Shown here: positions 9,701 to 17,692 of the stretch, piece after piece
Numbering within the stretch: position 1 is the stretch's first letter
Layout of the letters: every line of letters starts with the position of its first letter
NCBI GenBank assembly: GCA_963839615.1
Contig: CAWIVY010000010.1
Span: 682,001-746,000 of the forward strand
Source of the DNA: DASQMT01 sp963839615
GTDB lineage: Bacteria; Actinomycetota; Thermoleophilia; Solirubrobacterales; Solirubrobacteraceae
DNA length: 64,000 bases
Reading direction: 5' to 3'
Made by a program: the position numbers and the translations under genes
The notes under the pieces: generated by a model
Databases searched by the model: none
Seen by the model: the letters and a program-made list of their open reading frames with translations, nothing else
What the model was told of the DNA's origin: nothing

Positions 9701-10693
9701 GTCGTCGAAGTCGGTCACGTCGGTGATGTCGCCGTTCGCGTCGAGTTCCGCGGTCTTGATGAACCCCTTCGCGTAGTCTCCGAAGAACAGGTCGCCCTGG
9801 TACTGGGGCGGGAACTGCCCGGACCGGTAGACCGGGCCGCCGGTGACGGCCGCGCTCTCCTCCGCGTGCGGGTAGGCGTAGAGCGGGGTGACGTATCCGG
9901 GGCAGCCCGTCTGGCACGGGCCCTCGTGTAACGGCCAGCCGTAGTTGCCGCCCTTGACGATCCGATTGACCTCCTCCCAGCTGAAGTCCCCGACGTCGCC
10001 GCCGTAGAGGCGACCCGTCGCGCTGTCGAACTGGAACCGCCATGGGTTGCGCATCCCGTACGCCCAGATGGCGCCGAGCTTGCCGGGCTCCCCGAAGAAC
10101 GGGTTGTCGAGCGGGATCGAGCCGTCCTTGTTGATCCGCAGGATCTTGCCGTGCGGACTGCTGAGATCCTGGGCATTGGGCCCGTAGCCGTTGTCGCCGA
10201 CCGCGAAGTAGAGCTTGCCGTCCGGTCCGAACCGGATGCTGCCGCCGACGTGCAGCAGCTGCGACGGCGAGGACGTCCGGAACAGCTCGAAGGGGCCGTC
10301 CGCCGCGACGTCGTCGGCGGCGCTGAAGCGGACGAGGTGGTTCAGGAGGTCATGTCCCGTGTAATAGAAGTAGACGTAGTGGTTGGAGACCCCGAAGTCA
10401 GGGTCGAACGCGATGCCGATCAAGCCACGGTCGCCGGTGTCCTCCGACGGCAGATCTGCGAACGGGGCGGGCAGCAGCTCACCGTTCTCGACGATCTTGA
10501 TCTTGCCGCTGCGCTCAAGGATGAAGATGCGCCCGTCGGGAGCGATCTCAAATCCGCTCGGGCCGTCGAGCCCGTCGCCCTGCACCAGAGATGTCTGGAA
10601 GTCCGCGGGTGGGGCCGCGTGGCTGGTGGGCGGTGAAGTAAGCGCGAGCGGCAGGACGGCAAGGCCCACCAGGAGGGCTGCCAAGGGTCGCAC
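6596..10693 (-). CDS. Secreted PQQ-type glucose/sorbosone dehydrogenase-like protein with PKD and five PA14 domains
   Basis: A 1365-residue exported protein with a signal peptide (cleavage near SHAAPP, residue 27). Order: six-bladed propeller of the glucose/sorbosone dehydrogenase family (about 30-360; DGPSGFEIAPDGRIF, HVGGSIRFGPDGKLYFAVGD, MRNPWRFQFD), PKD domain (about 365-450; SSDPDGDPLSHQWTFGDG), an Ig-like and a PEGA-like stretch (about 455-635), then five PA14-like units starting near 639, 766, 899, 1036 and 1168, each with an F/D-WGEG-like strand, RW and DDGVRLFIDG. PA14 units usually bind glycans. The last 70 residues are low-complexity Arg/Pro and antisense to the LamG gene, so the true end may be nearer 6790. 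Start GTG 10693. Confidence 0.8.
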   Translation of the reverse strand: MRPLAALLVGLAVLPLALTSPPTSHAAPPADFQTSLVQGDGLDGPSGFEIAPDGRIFILERSGKIKIVENGELLPAPFADLPSEDTGDRGLIGIAFDPDFGVSNHYVYFYYTGHDLLNHLVRFSAADDVAADGPFELFRTSSPSQLLHVGGSIRFGPDGKLYFAVGDNGYGPNAQDLSSPHGKILRINKDGSIPLDNPFFGEPGKLGAIWAYGMRNPWRFQFDSATGRLYGGDVGDFSWEEVNRIVKGGNYGWPLHEGPCQTGCPGYVTPLYAYPHAEESAAVTGGPVYRSGQFPPQYQGDLFFGDYAKGFIKTAELDANGDITDVTDFDDQAGSVVDLKVAPDGSLYYLTYYPGALYRVSYNTQSHLPVAVASADVTKGVEPLTVHFSSAGSSDPDGDPLSHQWTFGDGTTSVEANPTKTYAEKGVYTARLTVSAAGEQAQAQPIVIQVGLPPALTVSAPTEGQLYRAGDTITYNAFASDAGGFDLDDGDIKTEIRLHHGTHFHPFAGPLTGRAGSFTIPKTGEASADTSYEIKVTATDANGLFTSKAITIRPRKTEISLATSPPGLGIFVDGVPVSTPRTFTGVEGFQRDLAAPVAAVDQGGNALQFAGWSDGKSVRHVINTPEDDSTYTASYVPAQPFTAAYYDNTTFSGAPVLTRQDQSIDFAWGEGAPDPALPNNGFAVRWKKTQWFGAGRYEFTAIADDGVRLFIDGKRVINSWLGPANTELTHVADLGQGRHTIRLEYVEYGGGALVKLAWDSVADQPSGTYRAQYWNAPPGVNAIPGTSAELERDEDEIDHDWGEGSPGPSIGTNRFVARWTRTLNLEPGDYEFTATADDGVRLTVDGVRVIDQWIDQSPTTYRTTLPMDGGPHSLVLEYFEDGGGAVARLRITPVGDPPADTAWHGRFWNTPDVAGIPEIPTEAPDLERDDETLDFDWGEGSPGAGIAGDHFVASWTRTVTLSAGVYRFAGTRDDGMRVFLDGVEIIDRWTFGNAAFSVDKVVTGGSHELRVDHFEGGGGARAELNYDRIGDVVAGDGGYTAEYFANRSLQGPPALTREDDAIDFSWGGGAPGDGIPADNFSARWTKALTLETGGTYKFTVTSDDGVRLFVDGQVLLDRWVLQSATTHTATRALEAGTHQVVLEYFEAGGDAEARMTYEPTADPPPPPPEPFLAEYFDNSVLAGAPTLVRTDNAIDFDWGEAAPHPSLPVDRFSVRWTRSKHYDAGTYRFSVTGDDGIRVLIDGSEAVNGWFYQAPTTYSSDVELTEGEHTVVVEYFEWTVGAVARFSEVELDDPAALLAPRLVTLWSAADAPRLPGPTDSAHRPAACRRRAVARLRRARVSPRLRSCERPPHPRVRAPRQRPPRP

Positions 10694-10699
10694 GTACCA

Positions 10700-11857
10700 T
10701 TAACGGGTGCGTCGGCTCATTCCTTCTTTGAGCATGCGAGGAAACTTCTTCACAACTGTGGCGGCGGCGTGTAGCGCGTTGCGGCCGCCGACGACGACGA
10801 GCGGGGCGTCACGCAGTCCGTAAGTCGCCCGCACGAAGGGCATGGGCTGCAGAACGTAGCGCCGCACGAAGCCCAGCTTGTCGCGCCCGCGCGACAGCAG
10901 GACGTCGATCAGCATCAGCTTCGCCTCGACGTCCGCCGTCTCGTCGAGGAGCATCGGATCGGCCAGGCCGACGGCCCGGCGCGTGCTGCGGTCGGCCACC
11001 GCGTCGCTCAACAAGCGGCTCGTCCAGGCCCCCAGCAGCGGCTCGAGAGACATCGCGGCCGCCACGAGGGAGCGCCGCAATGACGGATGCCGGGACGCGA
11101 TGCCGTCGAGGGCGCTGGGCTCCAGCTCGCTCCTGTGCACGTCCCACCAGGTTGCGATGTCCACGGCCAGCCGCGGGCCGTGCAGTCCGTCGCGGCCGAA
11201 GATGAGCAGCAGGAGCGCGAGCTCATGTGCCGGCTCGGCGCGCAGGAACCCGTCCGGGGCCGGACGGCTGGCGCGCATGAGCTCCTCGGAGAAGCCGCGC
11301 TCGGCCCAGTGGACACGCCAATGGAGCTCGACCCGCAGGCCGGCGTCGCCCGCGGGGAACGTGTAGTGCAGCTCCGGCAGACTGTCCGTCCATGCCGGGT
11401 CCTCGGGCGCCGGATACCCGAGCGTCCGCAGCGCCGTGACGGCAGCGTCGAGCTGGTCGCGCGACACGAGCACGTCGACGTCCGTGACCGGCCGGACACC
11501 CGCGTCGCCATGCACCCGTTCGGCGAGCGTCGTGCCCTTGATCGGGAGTGCCGGCACCCCGGCGGCCGTAAGGCAGGCAACGACGCGCCCGAGGGTCATC
11601 TCCAGAGCAAGCGCGCGTAGGCGGGTCTCGCGAAGTGCCGCCTCAACTTGCAAGCGGAGCAGGTCGTCGGCGGCCGCGGGGGCGAGCTCCAGCGCGCGCG
11701 CACCGAGAAGCGGCAGCAGACCTCGCTCGGAAAGCCGCACCGCGTACACGTCGCCGTCGATGCGGGCGAGCAGCTCAGCGATCCTCGACGCCGCCGCCGC
11801 GCGTACCGGCGCCGTCGAGCCCAGGCACGTCGTCAGCTCCGCCTCGACGGCGTTCAA
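10700..11857 (-). CDS. Uncharacterised nucleotidyltransferase family protein (NTP_transf_5-like)
   Basis: About 385 residues. The core contains LPIKGTTLAERVHGDAGVRP followed by TDVDVLV, the [KG]G...D-x-D arrangement of the nucleotidyltransferase fold found in the family named uncharacterised nucleotidyltransferase (PF14907). ELHWRVHW and the C-terminal helices also fit. These genes are frequent in polysaccharide clusters; the reaction is not established. Start is uncertain: TTG 11857 avoids the divergent glycosyltransferase, whereas ATG 11947 has a GGGAG nearby but would overlap that gene's GTG by 20 bp. Its stop lies 6 bp before the GTG of the giant secreted protein, suggesting co-transcription. 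Confidence 0.7.
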   Translation of the reverse strand: MNAVEAELTTCLGSTAPVRAAAASRIAELLARIDGDVYAVRLSERGLLPLLGARALELAPAAADDLLRLQVEAALRETRLRALALEMTLGRVVACLTAAGVPALPIKGTTLAERVHGDAGVRPVTDVDVLVSRDQLDAAVTALRTLGYPAPEDPAWTDSLPELHYTFPAGDAGLRVELHWRVHWAERGFSEELMRASRPAPDGFLRAEPAHELALLLLIFGRDGLHGPRLAVDIATWWDVHRSELEPSALDGIASRHPSLRRSLVAAAMSLEPLLGAWTSRLLSDAVADRSTRRAVGLADPMLLDETADVEAKLMLIDVLLSRGRDKLGFVRRYVLQPMPFVRATYGLRDAPLVVVGGRNALHAAATVVKKFPRMLKEGMSRRTR

Positions 11858-11927
11858 GCGTTTCTCGCGGTCACGAAATCTGCGATGGTGGAATTCCGGC
11901 GCGCGGTGAGCCGTTGATCCACCAACG

Positions 11928-13604
11928 GTGGATCTGGAAGTCGTCATAGTCTCCCACCGCGACGGGCGGTGGCTCGAACCGTGCGTCGCCTCGCTGAAGA
12001 GCCGCGCCGGTGGGTGTGCGTACCGGACGACGATCGTCGAGAACGGACGCGGGACCGTCCCGCTCGCCGAGAGCGAGACCGTTCGGGTGCTCAGGGTCGA
12101 GAACCGCGGCTTCGGCGCGGCCAACAACGCGGGGGCGCGGGATTCGACGGCCGCGGTCATCCTCTTCCTCAATCCCGACACGGAGCAGGTGGACGGAACA
12201 TTGGAGCGTCTGGTGCAGACCATGCGCGACGAGCCGGACCTGGGACTCGTCGCGGTGCGGCAGGTGGCCCTAGACGGAACGGTCTGGCCGTCCCTCCACC
12301 GTTTCCCATCGCTCGGTCGTGGACTGGCCGCCGCGGTTGCGTCCGAGAAGTGGCCCGTGCTGGGAAAGCGCCTCGGCGAGCGGGTGCTCGAGGAGGAGGC
12401 GTACTCGCGCCGCGGCCGCTTCGACTGGACGACCGGAGCGGTCCTGGCGGTCCGCCGGCAGGCGTTCGAGGCTGTCGGCGGGTTCGACGAGGATTTCTTC
12501 CTGTTCTCGGAGGAGACGGACCTGTGCAAGCGCATCCACGATGCAGGCTGGAACGCGCAGGTACAGCCCGACATCGCGTTCGTGCACCACGCGGGCAGGG
12601 CCGGGGTGGATCCGACGCGTGAGGCACAGATGGCTCGTGCCCGCGTGCAGTACGCCAGGAAGCACTTCACGCGGCCGCGCGCCGCGGCCTACCACGCGAT
12701 CCTCGTCGGCCACCACATGCTGCGCTTTGCGCTACTGCGCGCGCGCCGGGCGACGAGCTCGTCGAGCGCCGCCGCCTCGGCAGCGGCGCTCCGGGTGCTC
12801 CTCGGGCGGTCGCTGCCGCCGATCCCGACGGTCGAGCCGCGGCCGTCGACCGTCGACGTGATGGGCGTGCCATTCGACCGGCTGGATCAATCCACGCTCG
12901 TCCGGAGCTTCGTGGATGCAGCGCGCAACGGGCGCGGCGGGTGGATCGTCACCCCGAACCTGGACATCCTGCGCCAACTCGTAACGAGTCCTGAAACCCG
13001 GCAGCTCGTCGGAGCCGCGACGCACCTTCTGGTCGACGGGCTCCCAATCGTGTGGGCCTCTCGTCTGGCCGGCAACGCCCTGCCGGAGCGCGTGCCCGGG
13101 AGCGACCTGGTCGTGACGTTGCCGGAGGCGGCTGCGCGGACTGGATTGCCCGTGTTCCTCCTTGGAGGGAACCCGGGCGTGGCTGAGGTCGCGGCGGCCC
13201 GCCTCGACGCCGAGCATCCTGGCATCCGGGTGAACTTCTATTGCCCGCCCTTCGGCTTTGAGGACGATCCCGAGGAGCTCGGCAGGATCAAGCAGCGGCT
13301 GCTGCGCGCGCAGCCGTCGCTGGTCCTGGTCGGCCTCGGCTTCCCGAAGCAGGAGCGCGTCATCCGCATGCTGCGCCCGGATCTGCCCGCCACCTGGTTC
13401 GCCGGGGTCGGCATCTCTCTCAGCTTCCTCGCCGGCGACCAGCCGCGGGCTCCCCGCGTGCTGCAGCGGCTCGGGCTCGAGTGGCTGCATCGCCTGTGTC
13501 ATGAGCCCCGTCGCCTTGCCAGGCGATACCTCCTGCTTGGACCGCCGTTCGCTGCCCGGCTATTCGCCTGGGCGCTCGTGGAGCGGCTGCGGTTAGGTCG
13601 CTGA
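11928..13604 (+). CDS. Two-domain glycosyltransferase: GT2 fused to WecG/TagA/CpsF (GT26)
   Basis: A 558-residue fusion. Residues 1-270 are a rhamnosyltransferase-type GT2 domain (EVVIVSHRDG, FGAANNAG, LFLNPDTE, FDWTTGAVLAVRR, FFLFSEETDLCKR). Residues about 305-540 are a WecG/TagA/CpsF domain (MGVPFDRL, IVTPNLDILRQL, LLVDGLPIVWASRL, LVLVGLGFPKQE, WFAGVGISLSFLAGDQPRAP). GT26 enzymes add the second sugar (for example ManNAcA or a hexose) to a lipid-linked first sugar, so the fusion may carry out two consecutive steps at the inner membrane face. GTG 11928 is the first possible start after an in-frame stop at 11907. Divergent from the nucleotidyltransferase gene. Confidence 0.85.
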   Translation: MDLEVVIVSHRDGRWLEPCVASLKSRAGGCAYRTTIVENGRGTVPLAESETVRVLRVENRGFGAANNAGARDSTAAVILFLNPDTEQVDGTLERLVQTMRDEPDLGLVAVRQVALDGTVWPSLHRFPSLGRGLAAAVASEKWPVLGKRLGERVLEEEAYSRRGRFDWTTGAVLAVRRQAFEAVGGFDEDFFLFSEETDLCKRIHDAGWNAQVQPDIAFVHHAGRAGVDPTREAQMARARVQYARKHFTRPRAAAYHAILVGHHMLRFALLRARRATSSSSAAASAAALRVLLGRSLPPIPTVEPRPSTVDVMGVPFDRLDQSTLVRSFVDAARNGRGGWIVTPNLDILRQLVTSPETRQLVGAATHLLVDGLPIVWASRLAGNALPERVPGSDLVVTLPEAAARTGLPVFLLGGNPGVAEVAAARLDAEHPGIRVNFYCPPFGFEDDPEELGRIKQRLLRAQPSLVLVGLGFPKQERVIRMLRPDLPATWFAGVGISLSFLAGDQPRAPRVLQRLGLEWLHRLCHEPRRLARRYLLLGPPFAARLFAWALVERLRLGR

Positions 13605-14279
13605 ACGCGGCAGCGAGATCGCCGCCAGGCCCTCCTCCGGGTCGAGCAGCAATGCGGCGGCATCCTTGCGGGACCGCACGCCGAGTTTCGTGAAGACCGA
13701 CGCCAGATGGCTCTTGACGGTGCTCTCGGCCAGGTAGAGCCGGCTGCCGATCTCGCGGTTGCTCAGCCCGGCGACGACGAGGCTCAGCACCTCCTTCTCC
13801 CGATGCGAGAAGGTCGGCTTCGCGAGCAGCCGGCGCACGTCGCGCGGCGCGCACACGAAGCCCGCGATCACAGCGTGCACCGCCGGGGCGAGCGACCGGC
13901 GGGCGGCGCTCCGCGCAACGAATGCGTCCGCGCCGGCGTTCAACGCTTGCCTGGCCTGCAGCGAGGAGCGATCATCGTCGGCTGCGACCACGATGATGCG
14001 TGTCCTGGGCGCCAGCCGGCGGACACGTCGCAGCGCGGTGAGACCTGGCGGTCGACGCAGGTCGGCGACCAGCACGAGCGCATCCGGGGGATCCACCAGC
14101 AGGTTGTCGATTCGACTGAGCCTGAGGGCACCCGCGTTGACCGGCAGGCCGGCAGCGCGGAGCAGCGTCACGAACGTGTCACGCTCGCCCTCGTCCTGGA
14201 GGCCGACCGCGATCCGGACGAAGCCCAGGGCTTCCACGCCCGGGAGCGACGGTGCAGAGTCGAGAGACGGCTCGTTCAC
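13593..14279 (-). CDS. LuxR-family regulator with degenerate receiver domain
   Basis: A 228-residue protein: receiver-like domain (about 20-140) plus a GerE/LuxR helix-turn-helix (about 155-220; FSHREKEVLSLVVAGLSNRE, YLAESTVKSHLASVFTKLGV). The DNA-binding half is intact. The receiver half has lost the N-terminal acidic pair (VRIAVGLQDEGE) and the conserved Lys (FVARSAA has Arg), so phosphotransfer control is doubtful. Start is GTG 14279; a longer frame upstream lacks similarity. The gene is transcribed away from the RmlA-like gene and probably controls something in the adjacent polysaccharide or regulatory island. Confidence 0.8.
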   Translation of the reverse strand: MNEPSLDSAPSLPGVEALGFVRIAVGLQDEGERDTFVTLLRAAGLPVNAGALRLSRIDNLLVDPPDALVLVADLRRPPGLTALRRVRRLAPRTRIIVVAADDDRSSLQARQALNAGADAFVARSAARRSLAPAVHAVIAGFVCAPRDVRRLLAKPTFSHREKEVLSLVVAGLSNREIGSRLYLAESTVKSHLASVFTKLGVRSRKDAAALLLDPEEGLAAISLPRSAT

Positions 14280-14389
14280 GACACCGTAACAACGCGGCGC
14301 AAGCGGCGGAACTTCCCAACGAGCGGATCCAGTCGTATTTCCTCCCACCTCGACGGACGTAGAGGTGCTGCCCAGCCGTTGGATCCCAC

Positions 14390-15376
14390 ATGCAACTAGC
14401 CAAGGCGGTCGTACTCGCAGTGGACTGTCGAGGTTCGGCGCAGTGGCCCGGTCTGGGATTCGCGGCGCGTCAACTCGTCCCGGTAGCGAACCGGCCCGTG
14501 CTCTTCCACCACCTCGATGCCCTCGTCGGCGCCGGTGTGCGGGAAGCGGCGATCGTGACCGACGCCACAACCGGAGCGAGCATCCGGGAGGCGTTGGCAG
14601 ACGGATCGGAATGGGGGCTGGACTTGACCCATCTCGAGCACGACGGGGCCTTCAACGTGCTCGCCTCTCGGCCCGTGGCGGCTTTCGTCGGATCGGCGCC
14701 CGTGCTCGTGCATCAGGGCGACATCCTCCTGCGCGAGCGGCTGTCCGCGCTTGAGGACGACTTCGCCGACCAAGACCTCGATGCGCTCATCATGCGTCCG
14801 AGATCCGGCGAAAGTGCGCCGGCGCAGGATTTCGCGGGGTACATCATCGGCCCCGGCGTCCACGCGACGCTGCGCCGCGAGGGCGCTGCGCTTGACGACG
14901 CGCTCGAACGACTCCGGGCCGCCGGCGGGCGGATCGCCGTGCGCGAGGTCGACGCGTGCATCCCCTGCCGGGGCGGAGCCGACGAGCTCCTCGAAGGCAA
15001 CCGCCGGATGCTCGAGCAGCTGGCACACGATCATCAGGGGGAGCGGATCTTCGACTCCAAGATCCAGGGACCGGTGTCCGTCCACCCGTCGGCCGAGATC
15101 CGAGCCAGCGTGATTCGCGGCCCCGTGGCGATCGGGCCCGACGCGCGGGTCAGCAATGCCTACATAGGTCCATACACCTCGATCGGAGCCGGCGTCGAGA
15201 TCGACTGCGTCGAGATCGAGCATTCGATCGTTCTCGACCGCGCTCAGATCCGGTTTCTCTCGTCCCGGGTCGAAGGGAGCCTGGTCGGCCCCGGCGCGCG
15301 CGTGACGCGCGGCTTTCACATGCCGCGAGCCGTGCGCCTGTCGATCGGAGAGGGCGCGCAGGTCTCGCTCGCCTAA
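14390..15376 (+). CDS. RmlA-like nucleotidyltransferase with left-handed beta-helix, signature motif lost
   Basis: A 328-residue protein, ATG 14390. Its overall layout is that of long glucose-1-phosphate thymidylyltransferases: a Rossmann-like domain (1-225) with QLVPVANRPVLFHHLDAL, a VHQGD segment where catalytic enzymes have LGD, then a left-handed beta-helix of hexapeptide-like repeats (about 230-320; AEIRASVIRGPVAIGPDARV). The canonical GGxGTRLxPxT loop that binds the nucleotide is replaced by VDCRGSAQWPGLGFAA. Catalysis is therefore doubtful; a regulatory or scaffolding role, or altered substrate, is possible. Its stop overlaps the convergent sigma-factor stop by 3 bp. Confidence 0.7.
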   Translation: MQLAKAVVLAVDCRGSAQWPGLGFAARQLVPVANRPVLFHHLDALVGAGVREAAIVTDATTGASIREALADGSEWGLDLTHLEHDGAFNVLASRPVAAFVGSAPVLVHQGDILLRERLSALEDDFADQDLDALIMRPRSGESAPAQDFAGYIIGPGVHATLRREGAALDDALERLRAAGGRIAVREVDACIPCRGGADELLEGNRRMLEQLAHDHQGERIFDSKIQGPVSVHPSAEIRASVIRGPVAIGPDARVSNAYIGPYTSIGAGVEIDCVEIEHSIVLDRAQIRFLSSRVEGSLVGPGARVTRGFHMPRAVRLSIGEGAQVSLA

Positions 15377-16113
15377 GCTGCCACGCGCCCGGCATTCGTC
15401 ATCGGCGCGCATTCGAGTTCGCGCAGGTGCGACTGAAGCGCACGGCGGCCACGGTGGTGCAGCCCGTGGATCGAGTGCTCGGAGCGGCCGAGCCGCTGAG
15501 CGATCTCGACGGGCGTGAGGCCCACCACGTGGCGCAACACGACGACGGTTCGCTGATCCTCGGACAGCGCCGCGAGTGCGTGCGAGATCATCTGCACGTT
15601 CTCGGTGCGGCTCCCGGCAGCGCGCTCGTCGGGGCTGCGCACCTCCTCGGTCGGCGTGGGCAGCCGGCGGCGACGATGGTCGAGCGCTGCGTTATGGGCC
15701 AGGCGCAACAGCCAAGACGTGAACGGGACCTCGCGCGGCTCGTACTTCGGCAGCACTGTCATCAGCTTCGCGAAGACGTGCTGCGTGACATCCTCGGCCT
15801 CGTGCTCGTCCCGGAGGATGCTCGCGACGTAGCTGAAGACGTTGTCGGCGTACTGAACGTAGAGGTAACGCAGCGCCTCGCGGTCCCCCTGCTTGGCGCG
15901 CGCCACGGCGAGCGCGACTCGGCGGTGGCACGTGTCGCTCTCGTCCAGGCTTGTGGAGCGCCGGAAGTGTCCCGCCAGGACCCCGGCCGAGCCGGCCTCG
16001 GCGTGATGGAGGCCGAAGGTGCGCTCGAGCGGCGTCGCTGCGTCGCCCTTCCGCGTCGCTGCGGTCCTGTCCCTAACGTCGCCGCCGGCGCGGAGATCGT
16101 TGATCATGGTCAT
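15373..16113 (-). CDS. RNA polymerase sigma factor, sigma-70 family (ECF-like)
   Basis: A 246-residue sigma factor. Region 2 lies at about 75-150 (YLYVQYADNVFSYVAS, AEDVTQHVFAKLM, TSWLLRLAHNAALDHRRR) and region 4 at about 175-232 (LAALSEDQRTVVVLRH, GLTPVEIAQRLGRSEHSIHG). No anti-sigma gene is next to it. ATG 16113 is preferred because GGAAGG lies 5 nt upstream; two further ATGs are close. The N-terminal 65 residues are not part of the sigma fold and are longer than usual for ECF factors. It lies 36 bp downstream of the LuxR/receiver operon on the same strand and could be part of the same transcript. Confidence 0.85.
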   Translation of the reverse strand: MTMINDLRAGGDVRDRTAATRKGDAATPLERTFGLHHAEAGSAGVLAGHFRRSTSLDESDTCHRRVALAVARAKQGDREALRYLYVQYADNVFSYVASILRDEHEAEDVTQHVFAKLMTVLPKYEPREVPFTSWLLRLAHNAALDHRRRRLPTPTEEVRSPDERAAGSRTENVQMISHALAALSEDQRTVVVLRHVVGLTPVEIAQRLGRSEHSIHGLHHRGRRALQSHLRELECAPMTNAGRVAA

Positions 16114-16149
16114 GTGGCCTTCCGTGTTCAGTCGGTGCACTCCGTGCCG

Positions 16150-16800
16150 TCACGCGGCGACGCCACGTGACGTGGTCTCGAACAGTCCGTGGACGTAGGC
16201 GTAGTGACTCGCCTCGGTCCGGTTCGAGACGCCGAGCTTCCGGTACACGTTCGAGAGGTGGAACTTGACCGTCTGCTCGGTGATCCACAGCTGAGCGGCG
16301 ATGCGCCCGTTCGATGACCCCGCAGCGGCGAGCCGCAGGATCTCGATCTCTCGAACGGTCAGATCGAGATGTCGACGCTCCGCCACCCCCGGCTGATCGC
16401 TGTGCAAAGCGGCGAAGCTGTGGAACACATTGCCCGCCGCGACTTCGCGGACGAGCGCGCCGATCCCGTCGGGAGGGAAGGTCCTGGCGACCGCGGCGTC
16501 TGCGCCGGCGATCATGGCGTCTCGCAGGAGGCCCGGCTGCATCCGGGCCGCCAACAGGATGATCTTCGCCGCCGGCACCTCATCACGGATCTCGCCGATG
16601 CGCGCGACGGTGTCCCCGTGTGACCCCAGCTGATCGATGACGGCGACGTCGGGTCGGTACGCCGCCACCATGCCCGCGCATGGGCCGCGACCCTCGACGT
16701 AGCCGTCAATGACATCGAACGAGGCGGTCGCGCGGAGGGCGCGCCGCACCGCGGAGGCGGAAAGCGAGTCGTCCGCGACGAGCAGGAGCCGGAGCGTCAT
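16150..16800 (-). CDS. LuxR-family response regulator
   Basis: A 216-residue protein with a receiver-like domain (1-125) and a GerE helix-turn-helix (about 145-205; LDLTVREIEILRLAAAGSSN, LWITEQTVKFHLSNVYRKLG). The receiver keeps the acidic pair (LVADDS) and an Asp at the acceptor position (VAVIDQLGS), but the conserved Lys is replaced (VARTFPP). ATG 16800 overlaps the TGA of the preceding gene in an ATGA, so it is translationally coupled to the stand-alone receiver. Likely a transcription regulator acting with or beside the neighbouring receivers; the target is unknown. Confidence 0.82.
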   Translation of the reverse strand: MTLRLLLVADDSLSASAVRRALRATASFDVIDGYVEGRGPCAGMVAAYRPDVAVIDQLGSHGDTVARIGEIRDEVPAAKIILLAARMQPGLLRDAMIAGADAAVARTFPPDGIGALVREVAAGNVFHSFAALHSDQPGVAERRHLDLTVREIEILRLAAAGSSNGRIAAQLWITEQTVKFHLSNVYRKLGVSNRTEASHYAYVHGLFETTSRGVAA

Positions 16801-17216
16801 GCCGCCACCGCGGGCTGCTGGACACGCCGTGGGGGCTGCGGCGCGCGCGGGGTCGTCGCGAGGACCTCGCGAAGCACGAGCCCCAGTGTCTGTGGCTCGA
16901 GGCTGCCCGGCAGCACGGCGGAGGCGTCCGCGCGCAGCGCGTCGGCGAGCCAAGCGGCCTCCGGCGTCGAACTCAGGACGACGACCTTCGCCGCCGGCGC
17001 AGCGCGGCGCACGTCGGCGATGCTCGTGAGTGCATGGTCGGGAGCGAGTAGGTCCCCGATCACCACGAGATCTGGTGCCAGTGGGGCGACGAGCCGGCCG
17101 AGCGGGCACGTACTACTGGCGTAGCGCGCGACGTATGCGCCGGGCAGGGTCGCCACAGCTGCGGTCAGGCTTTCGAGGGCACGGGCGCTGTCGGCGACGA
17201 TGACGACGCGAGTCAT
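16797..17216 (-). CDS. Stand-alone receiver-like protein lacking the phospho-acceptor
   Basis: A 139-residue single-domain protein with the alternating strand/helix pattern of a CheY-like receiver (TRVVIVADSARAL, PDLVVIGDLLAPD, AKVVVLSSTPEA). The acceptor position reads VIGD, with Gly where Asp is expected, and the conserved Lys region reads AVLPGS. It is therefore probably a pseudo-receiver working by protein contact, not by phosphorylation. The last 20 residues are Pro/Gln/Arg rich. It is joined to both neighbours by ATGA overlaps (at 17213-17216 and 16797-16800), so all three genes form one translationally coupled unit. Confidence 0.7.
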   Translation of the reverse strand: MTRVVIVADSARALESLTAAVATLPGAYVARYASSTCPLGRLVAPLAPDLVVIGDLLAPDHALTSIADVRRAAPAAKVVVLSSTPEAAWLADALRADASAVLPGSLEPQTLGLVLREVLATTPRAPQPPRRVQQPAVAA

Positions 17217-17500
17217 GAGGTTCCCTCTTTGGCCGCGCGCCGTTCGAGCATTGCCCGCAGCTGCTCGAGTACGTGGGTGCATGACCGCCGTTCCGCTTCC
17301 GCGAGGTCATGGAAGGCGGCTGCGCACTCGGGGTAGCCCTCGGTGTCGGCCTCGAATTCGAAAACGGGAAGGCTGGCGCAGAGATCGAGCTTGGCGCTCA
17401 GGACGCCCAGCAGGTTCTTCAGTGTCGCGTCCGCGTGCTGCGCGCGGCGCAGGTCGCTGATGCGACGCGTTGCGTCGCGGGAGTCCGGCCGGCTGATCAC
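17213..17500 (-). CDS. Small helical protein of unknown function
   Basis: A 95-residue protein with no family I recognise. It is predicted mostly helical, with charged heptad-like runs (TRRISDLRRAQHADATLKNL and AEAERRSCTHVLEQLRAM) and three Cys residues. The start is placed at GTG 17500 because GGGGAGG sits 9 nt upstream; a GTG at 17509 abuts that ribosome-binding site and is unlikely. It is the first gene of a three-gene coupled operon with the pseudo-receiver and the LuxR regulator, so it may be a partner or sensor-like protein for them. That is inference from position only. Confidence 0.6.
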   Translation of the reverse strand: MISRPDSRDATRRISDLRRAQHADATLKNLLGVLSAKLDLCASLPVFEFEADTEGYPECAAAFHDLAEAERRSCTHVLEQLRAMLERRAAKEGTS

Positions 17501-17692
17501 GCGTATCACCCTCCCCGTGGAAGGCGCTCGCTGGAAGGTGAACCCTCCCCGCAATTTGGGGGATCTCTGTGCCGCGCCGAGAGGGAGGCGACGGGTTACG
17601 CAGCGGGGGATACCTGAACGTTCGTCCAGGGTGAGAGGACTACCCCGCTGGTGCATGCCCCCGACTCCCGCCGATGAGTTACGTTGCGTCCC

